Origin: Pseudomonas putida
GTDB lineage: Bacteria; Pseudomonadota; Gammaproteobacteria; Pseudomonadales; Pseudomonadaceae
Assembly (NCBI RefSeq): GCF_005080685.1
Contig: NZ_CP039371.1
Span: 5,456,001-5,520,000, forward strand
Direction of reading: 5' to 3'
DNA: 64,000 nt
Shown here: positions 24,314 to 31,775 of the stretch, piece after piece
Numbering within the stretch: the first letter of the stretch is position 1
Layout: every line of letters starts with the position of its first letter
The notes under the pieces: model-generated
Database searches by the model: none
Seen by the model: only the letters and a program-made list of their open reading frames with translations
Told to the model about the DNA's origin: nothing
Made by a program: the position numbers and the translations under genes

Positions 24314-26743
24314 TCAGAACCCCACACTGGCCTGCACATAGAAGGTCCGTGGCTCACCCACATAGATCCCGGCATTGTTGTCGCTCGAGCGGGTGAAGTA
24401 CTGCTTGTCGAACAGGTTCTTCACCCCCGCCGCCAGCTTGAGGTTGGACATCTGCGGCCCGAAGTCATACCCCCCACGGGCATGCCAGGTCACGTAGCCC
24501 GGGATGTCGCCATACTGCCCATCGGCACTTGGCTCGGTGATGTAGTCGCCATTGAAACTGCCATCGCTGTTGATTCCGGTCCCCGGCGCGCGCTGCTTGG
24601 ATTGGGCATAGGCATCGAGGTTCCAGGTCCAGCGGTTGATCGCGTAGCGCAGCCCGGCAGTGGCCACCTGGCGTGAATAGAACGGCAGGTCGCGGCCCTT
24701 GAAGCCCGGAATCTCTCCTTCGTAGGTCGCACGGGTGTAGGTATAGCCACCATTGACCGACAGGCCTTCCAGACGCGGGTCCAGGCCGGCCAAATCGTAG
24801 CGCACCGAAGCCTCGATCCCCTGGTGCTTGGTCGCACCCAGGTTGGTCCAACCGACATCGTTGCTGATGTACTGCAACTCGTCATCGAAATCGATGTAGA
24901 ACGCCGTCAGCTCGCCAGCGAAACCACCCTTGTCATAGCGCGTACCGATTTCATAGGTCTTGGCCTTTTCCGGTTCCAGGCCGTTGGCCGTGCTGTTGCC
25001 GCTGCCGCCCTGGCCAAGCTGGAAGTACTGCAGGCTGCCGAAGGACGTCTCGTAGTTGGCGAACACCTTCCAGGCATCGGAGATGTGGTACATGACGCTC
25101 AATGCCGGCAGCGGCTCGTTGCTGGTGATGCTGCGTTTCTTCTCCGCCACCGGCTAGCCGTTGGCGCCGAGCACCGGGCGGTCGCGCCAATCGGTGTTGA
25201 TGTGCTCGAAGCGGATACCCGGAGTGATCGTCCAGTTGCCGACGTCGATCTTGTCGTCGATGTAGTAGGCGCTGGCTTCAGTGCCACCGCTGCGATCCTG
25301 GAACACGTGGCCGTCGGAGGTCGGCGTGGAGGTGGGTACGTTGTCGATCAGAGCCAGGCGCGTCGACTGTTCGCGCATCGCTTCCTTGAGGTAGCGATAG
25401 CCGACACTGACTTCCTGGGTGGTTGGGCCAGCGAAGAAGATCCGCGACAGCCGCGGTTCGATGGCGAAGGTATGGTAGTTGCGCGGGTACGACGACAGGG
25501 TCTTCATGTCCCGCGAGGCAATGGCACTGCCACGGAAGCTGTCGGTGTAGTAGGTCAGCACCTCGAACTGGGTGGCATCGTCGAGCTGGCGTTGCCACTT
25601 GAACGACACGTCCTTGCGCCGCCCGGCGAAATAGTCGTAGTCGCGCAGCGACTGGAACGGTTTGCTGTCGTACTGGGCCTGGGTCAGGCCGCCGGGCATG
25701 TCGGCGCGGCCATCGTAGTAATGGAAGTTGAGCCAGAACTCGTCGACGTCGGTGGGCGCCCAGTGGGTCTTGAGGATGACGTCGTCGATGTCGTTGCCGT
25801 TGTTGCTTTCCCGGTAGCCGTGGCCATTGACCCCGGTGTAGAGCAAGGCCACACCCATGCCGTTGTCGGCGGTGCCCCCGACGAACGCCGACTCGGTGTG
25901 CTTCCAGCCGCCATGCTGCGAGGTCTCCAGGGTGGTGGACAACTGCGCCGAAGGCTTCTCGGGAATCGCCCGGGTGACGAAGTTGATCACCCCGCCGACG
26001 TTCTGCGGGCCATAGCGCACGGAGCCGGCGCCACGTACCACATCGATGCTGTCGAGGTTACCCGAGGAGATGGGCGCCATCGACAACTGCGGCTGGCCAT
26101 AAGGCGCAAAGGCGGCGGGGATGCCATCGATGAGCACCGTCGAGCGGGGCGACAGTCGCGAGGTCAGGCCACGCACGCCAACGTTCAGCGACAGGTCGCT
26201 GCCGCCCGTGCCGTTGGAATCCTGCACCTGCACGCCAGGGATGCCACGCAGCACGTCGCGCACGTTCATCGCGCCCTTCTCCACCATGGCCTCGCGGCGC
26301 ACCACGGTGCGTGCGCCGGGATGGTTCTGCACCACCGCCTGGTCGGCATCGCCCAGCCAATCGCCCACCACGTTCACATCGATCGGGGCCAGTTCCAGGC
26401 TGCCGGTGTTCAGCGAGCCGGCCGACTCGGCAGGCTTGACCACCACGGTGTCCTGGGACTTTTCATAGGTCAGCCCGCTGCCTTCGAGCAGTTGTTGCAG
26501 CGCTTGCTCGGCCAGCAACGTGCCGGACACCGCCGGCGCTTGCTTACCGGCGACCAATTCGGGGCTGAAGAACAGTTGCAGATCGGTCTGCTGGCCCAGC
26601 GCGGTCAGCGCCGAGGCCAAGGGTTGTGCCTGAATCTGCAGGGCGCGGGGGGCCTCTTCGGCCTGGCTGGTGGCGGCAACGCTCGCGACGGCGAGGGCCA
26701 GCGCAAGGGCACGCATGCGGGGGAATGGCTTATTGTTGTTCAC
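24314..26743 (-). pseudogene. fecA: FecA-like TonB-dependent receptor/transducer with in-frame stop
   Basis: An outer-membrane ferric-siderophore or citrate receptor of 810 codons, interrupted by TAG at 25154-25156 (codon 530). Upstream: a signal peptide (MRALALALAVASVAATSQAE), an STN signalling domain (ALQIQAQPLASALTALGQQT to about residue 95), the plug with VRDVLRGIPGVQVQDSNGTG, then barrel strands to RPVLGANG. After the stop the same frame continues PVAEKKRSITSNEPLPALSV to the final strand TFYVQASVGF, so nothing else is missing. The stop probably replaced a glutamine codon (CAG to TAG). The STN domain and the fecI/fecR genes just upstream mark it as a surface-signalling receptor. Either the barrel is truncated and useless, or the stop is a sequence error. 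Confidence 0.85.
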
Positions 26744-26851
26744 GTCGTCGAAACATCCTGGAAATACGGAATGGACCCAACCGCATGCAAATGAAAATGC
26801 TTGGCAGTTGCAGCTGGCGGGGAAGACGAACGAGTGAAAAAAAACCTGAAT

Positions 26852-27814
26852 CTATTTCGCGTTTATTTCCTGGGAGCCGTCCTCATGGGCCTTGATGGCC
26901 ACCGGTAGGATGCTCGGCAAGGCGCGCAACAGAGCATCCGTGTCGTCGGTGCTGAAGGTGCTGGACAGGCGCAAGCGGGCCACCTTGCCGGGTGCCACGC
27001 GCAAGGGCTGGGCACGATAGCGCGAGGTCTCGGCGACCACTTCGGCCAGCGTTGCGTCGTCGAACACCAGCTTGCCCTGGCGCCAGGCGGTAACGGCGGC
27101 AGTATTGACTGCATAAGGCGCCGCCACCACACCCTGGGCATCGATGTGCGAACCCTGGCCAGCGCTTAATTGCGCCAGCGAGGCGTCCTTGCCCTGGACC
27201 CGCACCGACCCCTGCTCCACCGCCACGCGGGTGATGGCCGGATCGAGCCGGACATCGAAGCGGGTGCCGGTCACGGTGACGCTGCCCTGGGCGGTGTCGA
27301 CCACGAACGGCCGGTTGCCGTCGTGGGCGACGACGAACATTGCCTCACCGGCGTCCAGGTGGATGCGCCGGCGCGCGGCGCTGAAATCGACGCGCATTCG
27401 CGTAGCGCCATTGAGATCCAGCCGAGAGCCATCAGGCAGTTCGACCTGGCGCCGCTCGCCGAAGGCGGTCTGCAGAAAATCCTGGTGATTGAGCTTCTGG
27501 TACTCCCAACCGCCCCAGCCAAGCCCCAGAGCCAGCAGCCCGACACTGGCCGCCAGCGCCTGGCGCAGGAACCGCCGGCGTGGCAACTGCTGCACCGGGT
27601 CCGCCTGGCACAGTGCCTCGAGCCGCTGGCGCCCAAGCAGATCGGCGGCTTGCCAGAGCCGCAGCAGTTGCTGGTACTCCTGCGCGTGCAGCGGGTCGGT
27701 CGCCAACCACGCCTGCAAACCGGCCTGCAGCGCGGCATCGTTCGGCGCGTCATGCACGCGGGCGAACCATTGCGCCGCCTGCTCGCGGACCGTCTCGGTA
27801 CCGTGCTGTTTCAT
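26852..27814 (-). CDS. fecR: FecR-family anti-sigma/sigma regulator
   Basis: Single-span inner-membrane protein of 320 residues passing the receptor's signal to the ECF sigma factor. The N-terminal cytoplasmic domain (about residues 1-75) includes VREQAAQWFARVHDAPNDAA and AWLATDPLHAQEYQQLLRLW. The membrane helix is QALAASVGLLALGLGWGGWE. The periplasmic FecR domain follows: FGERRQVELPDGSRLDLNGA, VDFSAARRRIHLDAGEAMFV and VTVTGTRFDVRLDPAITRVA. The C-terminal STN-contacting part ends ALPSILPVAIKAHEDGSQEI. ATG 27814 has AGGAGA eight bases upstream; ATG 27835, overlapping the sigma-gene stop as ATGA, is an equally possible start. Confidence 0.88.
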   Translation of the reverse strand: MKQHGTETVREQAAQWFARVHDAPNDAALQAGLQAWLATDPLHAQEYQQLLRLWQAADLLGRQRLEALCQADPVQQLPRRRFLRQALAASVGLLALGLGWGGWEYQKLNHQDFLQTAFGERRQVELPDGSRLDLNGATRMRVDFSAARRRIHLDAGEAMFVVAHDGNRPFVVDTAQGSVTVTGTRFDVRLDPAITRVAVEQGSVRVQGKDASLAQLSAGQGSHIDAQGVVAAPYAVNTAAVTAWRQGKLVFDDATLAEVVAETSRYRAQPLRVAPGKVARLRLSSTFSTDDTDALLRALPSILPVAIKAHEDGSQEINAK

Positions 27815-27831
27815 GGAAAGGGTCTCCTGCC

Positions 27832-28320
27832 TCATCTCGCCGACACATCCAGGTGCTCACGCAGATGCCGGAGCGTGCGGATCATATACTTTTCGACCAT
27901 GTTCTTGGACAAACCCATGCGCTCGGCGATCTCGGCCTGGGTCAGGCCCTCGAGCTTCTGCCAGACGAATACCCGGCGGCAGTTCAGCGGCAGCTCGGCC
28001 AGCGCTCGCTCGACACTGTCGGCGAGTTCCAGGGCATGTACATAGGCTTCTGGGTCGTCGCTGGCAGCGCTCCTCTCATCCAAGGCTTCGCGCTCCAGGG
28101 CCTGGCGCCGGTCCTCGCGGCGAAAACCATCCACAGCGATATTACGCGCCGTCTGGTGCAGGTAGGCCCGTGGCTGGTCGACCTGTTCGCGCGAGGTTTC
28201 CAGCACCCGGACGAAGGCATCGTGGGTGAGGTCCTCGGCCTGCTGACGACTGCGCAGTTTGCGCGTCCAGGTGCCGATCAGCTCATGGTAATGGTCGAGG
28301 AAGCCTTTGTGTCCAGCCAC
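27832..28320 (-). CDS. fecI: FecI-like ECF sigma factor
   Basis: RNA polymerase sigma factor of 162 residues. Region 2 is HYHELIGTWTRKLRSRQQAE with DLTHDAFVRVL, the typical FecI/PvdS-like form, followed by QPRAYLHQTARNIAVDGFRR. Region 4 carries ALAELPLNCRRVFVWQKLEG and LTQAEIAERMGLSKNMVEKY, the helix-turn-helix that reads the -35 element. It would transcribe the fecA-like gene when the receptor is loaded. ATG overlaps nothing upstream; the stop overlaps a possible fecR ATG by three bases. A weak Fur-like match lies 35 bp upstream, suggesting iron repression. Confidence 0.9.
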   Translation of the reverse strand: MAGHKGFLDHYHELIGTWTRKLRSRQQAEDLTHDAFVRVLETSREQVDQPRAYLHQTARNIAVDGFRREDRRQALEREALDERSAASDDPEAYVHALELADSVERALAELPLNCRRVFVWQKLEGLTQAEIAERMGLSKNMVEKYMIRTLRHLREHLDVSAR

Positions 28321-28354
28321 GGGAAGTGTCGTCAGGGAGGCAGGTGAGGGTGCG

Positions 28355-28373
28355 AATAGTAATGTTTCTCATC
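28355..28373 (-). promoter_or_regulatory. Possible Fur box upstream of fecI
   Basis: AATAGTAATGTTTCTCATC matches the 19-base Fur consensus at 11 positions by hand count. It lies 35 bp before the sigma-gene ATG, where FecI genes usually carry Fur sites. The match is weak. Confidence 0.3.
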
Positions 28374-28664
28374 AAAGGCAGCAAATCCGTCCATCAGTAA
28401 CAAAAAATTTATCGTCTTTTTTGCGGACTTGGGCGTCGCAGGTCCGTGGCCATAAATATGAACACTTGAGGCCTTTTCGCGGATAAGCCCCTGCCTCCCG
28501 TAGCGCGTGAGGCCCTTGAGACGGGCATGTCCGCAGAGGCTGCGAACCGCTCCATTCCACAATTTTTTACGCTTGAAAGCCGCGATGGAACGTCAGGTAG
28601 TCACATCGGTCGGTTATTCAAATGGCTGGTCGTCGATCCGCGACGATCGTGCCCGGATTGCCTG
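28374..28664. other. Intergenic region between fecI and speC
   Basis: The whole gap is 504 bp. I see no gene: the short frames at 28332-28562 (leftward) and 28527-28742 (rightward) show no family motif or good ribosome site. There is an AT-rich tract at 28395-28425 (AAAAAATTTATCGTCTTTTTT) and otherwise mixed sequence. The right third holds the probable speC promoter and leader. Confidence 0.4.
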
Positions 28665-28693
28665 TTGATTCTGCATTCTTCACGCCCTAAAGT
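28665..28693 (+). promoter_or_regulatory. Possible sigma-70 promoter of speC
   Basis: TTGATT (28665-28670) and TAAAGT (28688-28693) are 17 bases apart. Transcription from here would give a leader of about 125 nt before the speC ATG, containing AGTGG and CCACT that could pair (about 28757-28794) and a repeated TTCAGTTTGC (28775 and 28797). Confidence 0.35.
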
Positions 28694-28824
28694 GCGCGCC
28701 GAACGTCCATGCTGGAAACGATCCATCCGGCTCAAGTACTGAGTAGGCGAACCAAAGTGGGGATACGGAGGACGTTCAGTTTGCAGCCACTTAAACATTC
28801 AGTTTGCCCATGGAGTCCCTGAGC

Positions 28825-29988
28825 ATGTCGATCCAGGTCGAAGACTATTTCGCGCGTGATACCTTCCAGAAAATGAAGGCGTTCGCCGACAAACAGGAAA
28901 CCCCGTTCGTACTCATCGACACCCAGATGATCAGCCAGGCCTACGACGACCTGCGCGCGGGTTTCGAGTTCGCCAAGGTCTACTACGCAGTCAAGGCCAA
29001 CCCGGCCGTCGAGATCATCGACCTGCTCAAGGAAAAAGGCTCGAACTTCGACATCGCCTCGATCTACGAACTGGACAAGGTGATGAACCAGGGTGTCAGC
29101 GCCGATCGCATCAGCTACGGCAACACCATCAAGAAGTCCAAGGACATCCGCTACTTCTACGAGAAGGGCGTTCGCCTCTACGCCACCGACTCCGAAGCCG
29201 ACCTGCGCAACATCGCCAAGGCCGCCCCGGGCTCCAAGGTGTACGTGCGCATCCTGACCGAAGGCTCGACCACTGCCGACTGGCCGCTGTCGCGCAAGTT
29301 CGGCTGCCAGACCGACATGGCCATGGACCTGCTGATCCTCGCCCGTGACCTGGGCCTGGTTCCGTACGGCATTTCCTTCCACGTCGGTTCCCAGCAGCGC
29401 GACATCAGCGTCTGGGATGCGGCGATCGCCAAGGTCAAGGTGATCTTCGAGCGCCTGAAGGAAGAAGACGGTATCGAGCTGAAACTGATCAACATGGGTG
29501 GCGGCTTCCCGGCCAACTACATCACCCGCACCAACAGCCTCGAGACCTATGCCGAGGAAATCATCCGCTTCCTGAAGGAAGACTTCGGTGACGACCTGCC
29601 GGAAATCATCCTCGAGCCTGGCCGTTCGCTGATCGCCAACGCCGGTATCCTGGTCAGCGAAGTGGTGCTGGTAGCCCGTAAATCGCGCACCGCCGTCGAG
29701 CGTTGGGTCTACACCGACGTAGGCAAGTTCTCGGGCCTGATCGAAACCATGGACGAGTCCATCAAGTTCCCGATCTGGACCGAGAAGAAAGGCGAGATGG
29801 AAGAAGTGGTCATCGCCGGCCCGACCTGCGACAGCGCCGACATCATGTATGAGCACTACAAGTATGGCCTGCCGCTGAACCTGGCCATCGGCGACCGCCT
29901 GTACTGGTTGTCGACCGGCGCCTACACCACCAGCTACAGCGCGGTGGAGTTCAACGGCTTCCCGCCGCTGAAGGCGTTCTACCTGTAA
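28825..29988 (+). CDS. speC: Ornithine/lysine decarboxylase (alanine-racemase fold)
   Basis: PLP enzyme of 387 residues that makes putrescine (or cadaverine). It is of the group IV, eukaryote-like fold rather than the large E. coli SpeC type. The PLP lysine lies in VYYAVKANPAVEIIDLL near residue 55, the racemase-fold barrel follows with FDIASIYELDKVMNQGVSAD, ISFHVGSQQRDI, INMGGGFPANYIT, and LEPGRSLIANAGILV binds the PLP phosphate. The catalytic cysteine lies in VIAGPTCDSADIMYEHY, and the C-terminal AYTTSYSAVEFNGFPPLKAF is standard. ATG 28825 has GGAG nine bases upstream; two upstream ATGs in frame are less likely. A good terminator follows the stop. Confidence 0.93.
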   Translation: MSIQVEDYFARDTFQKMKAFADKQETPFVLIDTQMISQAYDDLRAGFEFAKVYYAVKANPAVEIIDLLKEKGSNFDIASIYELDKVMNQGVSADRISYGNTIKKSKDIRYFYEKGVRLYATDSEADLRNIAKAAPGSKVYVRILTEGSTTADWPLSRKFGCQTDMAMDLLILARDLGLVPYGISFHVGSQQRDISVWDAAIAKVKVIFERLKEEDGIELKLINMGGGFPANYITRTNSLETYAEEIIRFLKEDFGDDLPEIILEPGRSLIANAGILVSEVVLVARKSRTAVERWVYTDVGKFSGLIETMDESIKFPIWTEKKGEMEEVVIAGPTCDSADIMYEHYKYGLPLNLAIGDRLYWLSTGAYTTSYSAVEFNGFPPLKAFYL

Positions 29989-29993
29989 TGCAC

Positions 29994-30022
29994 GACGGGG
30001 CCGAAAGGCCCCGTCTTCTTTT
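29994..30022 (+). terminator. Intrinsic terminator of speC
   Basis: GACGGGGCC (29994-30002), GAAA loop, GGCCCCGTC (30007-30015), then TTCTTTT. A perfect nine-pair stem with tetraloop, six bases after the stop codon. Confidence 0.9.
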
Positions 30023-30030
30023 GTGGGTCT

Positions 30031-30113
30031 GTCCCGGCCCTATCGCCGGCAACCCGGCTCCTACCGGTACAACGCCCTTGTAGGAGCCGGCTTGCCGGCG
30101 ATAGGGCCGGGAC
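30031..30113. repeat. REP-type inverted repeat, family B (34-bp arms)
   Basis: Arms at 30031-30064 and 30080-30113 match at 33 of 34 positions around a 15-base loop. Core GTAGGAGCCGG followed by TTGCCGGCGA. Lies between the convergent speC and Sel1-repeat genes, just after the speC terminator. Confidence 0.88.
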
Positions 30114-30121
30114 AGTGACCT

Positions 30122-30871
30122 TCAAGCTCCGCGCCGTTCCAGCTCCTCGGCATAGCGGCCAGCGAAGGCCATCAGCACAGGCCCTGCCTTCTGCAAGGTG
30201 ACCAAGGCAGCGCGCAGGAAATTGCCATTGCCCTCGACCCTGGCCTTCTCCAGCCAAGGCGTGGCCTCGGCCAGTTGGCCGCGCTCGACCAGCACCATGG
30301 CCAAGCTGAACATCCCGCGAAAATCACCCGCCTCGGCCGAACGCCGATACCAGCGCACTGCCCGTGCCGGGCTGGGCGCGGTGGCAATGCCCTGTTCCAG
30401 GTAACGCCCGTACAGGTTCATCGACTTGGCATGGCCCAACTGCGCACCTTTCTCATAGCAGGCCAATGCCTGCGCCTGGTTGGCCGGCACGCCCCGTCCG
30501 GTGGCCAACAGGTTGCCAAGGTTGTAGAGCCCCCAATCGAGGCCGGCATCGGCCGCACGGGCGTAATGAATGGCCGCCTGGGACAGGCTCACCTCGCCAC
30601 CCCAGCCATGCTCCAGGCAACGCCCGAGCATGTTGTGCGCCATGGCGTTGCCACCCTGCGCGGCAATGCCGAACCAACGCCGTGCGACGCTGCAGTCCTG
30701 CTCGATGCCGCGCCCGTCGAGCAGGATCTGCCCGAGCAACAGCTGCGCCTCGACCACGCCCTGCCCGGCCGCCGCCAGGATCGCCTGGGCGGCCTTGCCT
30801 GGACGGCCTTCGAGCATGGCCTTCAGCTCGGCGATATCCACCACTTCCTCACGACGCAACGGGTAGGACAC
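30122..30871 (-). CDS. Sel1-repeat (SLR/TPR-like) protein
   Basis: A 249-residue protein made of Sel1-like repeats, the alpha-alpha hairpins of about 36 residues that mediate protein contacts. Repeats can be picked out at EAQLLLGQILLDGRGIEQDC, AMAHNMLGRCLEHGWGGEVS, WGLYNLGNLLATGRGVPANQ, KSMNLYGRYLEQGIATAPSP and GDFRGMFSLAMVLVERGQLA. No signal peptide, so it is probably cytoplasmic. It is read leftwards just two bases after the PKHD hydroxylase stop and is surely in the same operon; the pair is a known neighbour set for iron-regulated piuC-type genes. Its partner is unknown. Confidence 0.82.
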   Translation of the reverse strand: MSYPLRREEVVDIAELKAMLEGRPGKAAQAILAAAGQGVVEAQLLLGQILLDGRGIEQDCSVARRWFGIAAQGGNAMAHNMLGRCLEHGWGGEVSLSQAAIHYARAADAGLDWGLYNLGNLLATGRGVPANQAQALACYEKGAQLGHAKSMNLYGRYLEQGIATAPSPARAVRWYRRSAEAGDFRGMFSLAMVLVERGQLAEATPWLEKARVEGNGNFLRAALVTLQKAGPVLMAFAGRYAEELERRGA

Positions 30872-30873
30872 GG

Positions 30874-31554
30874 TTAGACCTCGGCCCAGCGGCGCAACAG
30901 ATTGTGATAGGTGCCGGTCAGTTGCAGCAGCGAGGGATGGTCCGGCACGTCGACCGTCAGTTGCTGGATGGCCGTGTCCATCTCAAACAGCAGCGCGCGC
31001 TGGCTGTCTTCGCGGATCAGGCTCTGGGTCCAGAAGAACGCCGCATAGCGGGCGCCACGGGTTACCGGATTGACCTTGTGCAGGCTGGTGCCGGGGTACA
31101 GCACCAGGTCGCCAGCGGCCAACTTGACCTGTTGCACGCCGTAGGTGTCCTGGATCACCAGCTCGCCGCCGTCGTAGCTGTCCGGGTCGCTGAGGAACAA
31201 CGTCGAGGACAGGTCGGTACGCACCCGCTCCATGCTGCCCTTGGGTTGGCGCAGGGCGTTGTCGATGTGAAAGTCGAAGCTGCCACCCTCGCGGTAGCAA
31301 TTGACCAACGGCGGGAACACCTTGTGCGGCAAGGCGGCCGACATGAAGCGCGGGTTGCGCCACAGCCGCTCGATCAGGGCAGTGCCGATTTCCTTGGCCA
31401 GGGCATGGCCCTCGGGCAACTGCAGGTTGTACTTGGCCTTGGCCGATTGATACCCGGCCGTGACCTTGCCATCTGCCCAGTCGGCCTGCTCCAGCGCCTC
31501 GCGGATACGGGCGAGCTCACCTTCGTCGAACAAGCCGGGGATGTGAAGCAGCAT
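30874..31554 (-). CDS. piuC: PKHD-type Fe(II)/2-oxoglutarate hydroxylase PiuC
   Basis: Iron- and 2-oxoglutarate-dependent dioxygenase of 226 residues, PKHD family. The iron ligands are readable: H96 and D98 in [12 protein letters not shown] and H159 in [15 protein letters not shown]169 nearby would hold 2-oxoglutarate. The N-terminal [20 protein letters not shown] and C-terminal [11 protein letters not shown] complete the family length. PiuC is known as an iron-regulated gene beside siderophore receptor genes, with an unknown hydroxylation target. The start codon is ATG 31554; a Fur-like site lies about 30 bp upstream. Divergent from the receptor gene, sharing a 221-bp control region. Confidence 0.9.
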   Translation of the reverse strand: MLLHIPGLFDEGELARIREALEQADWADGKVTAGYQSAKAKYNLQLPEGHALAKEIGTALIERLWRNPRFMSAALPHKVFPPLVNCYREGGSFDFHIDNALRQPKGSMERVRTDLSSTLFLSDPDSYDGGELVIQDTYGVQQVKLAAGDLVLYPGTSLHKVNPVTRGARYAAFFWTQSLIREDSQRALLFEMDTAIQQLTVDVPDHPSLLQLTGTYHNLLRRWAEV

Positions 31555-31584
31555 GGCGGCGGCACCGTAAAGAACTGTAAAGGG

Positions 31585-31603
31585 GCCAATGATATTGATT
31601 CCC
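31585..31603. promoter_or_regulatory. Probable Fur box in the piuC-receptor control region
   Basis: GCCAATGATATTGATTCCC agrees with the 19-base Fur consensus at 13 positions by hand count, with the AATGATA core intact. It lies 31 bp before piuC and would also lie in the shared control region of the receptor gene, fitting iron repression. Confidence 0.55.
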
Positions 31604-31662
31604 TTTTACGTCGCACAACCCCTTTTGCGACCTTTGACGTTTCAGCAGGTGTAAACCGGAAA

Positions 31663-31732
31663 GGCAAATTGTAAAGATTGTAAATTCTTCACGAATGGTA
31701 ACGACTCTCAATTGTGAGTCACAATTGCTTAC
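31663..31732 (+). promoter_or_regulatory. Palindrome and direct repeats before the siderophore receptor
   Basis: GACTCTCAATTGTGAGTC (31703-31720) is symmetric at 16 of 18 positions. CAATTG recurs 13 bases later. ATTGTAAAGATTGTAAA (about 31668-31684) is a direct repeat just upstream. None is a standard Fur site. The region lies 45-110 bp before the receptor ATG, where an activator or second repressor could bind. Confidence 0.4.
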
Positions 31733-31775
31733 ATTAACATCCGCCGCCTTCACACCTTGGGGAAGGTCTACAACA

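Noticed and set aside
24824..26794. 656-codon plus-strand frame opposite the fecA-like gene
   Set aside because: Antisense shadow; the receptor reads clearly on the minus strand on both sides of its stop.
28332..28742. Two short frames in the fecI-speC gap (28332-28562 minus, 28527-28742 plus)
   Set aside because: No family motif, poor ribosome sites, mixed composition and mutual overlap with promoter sequence.
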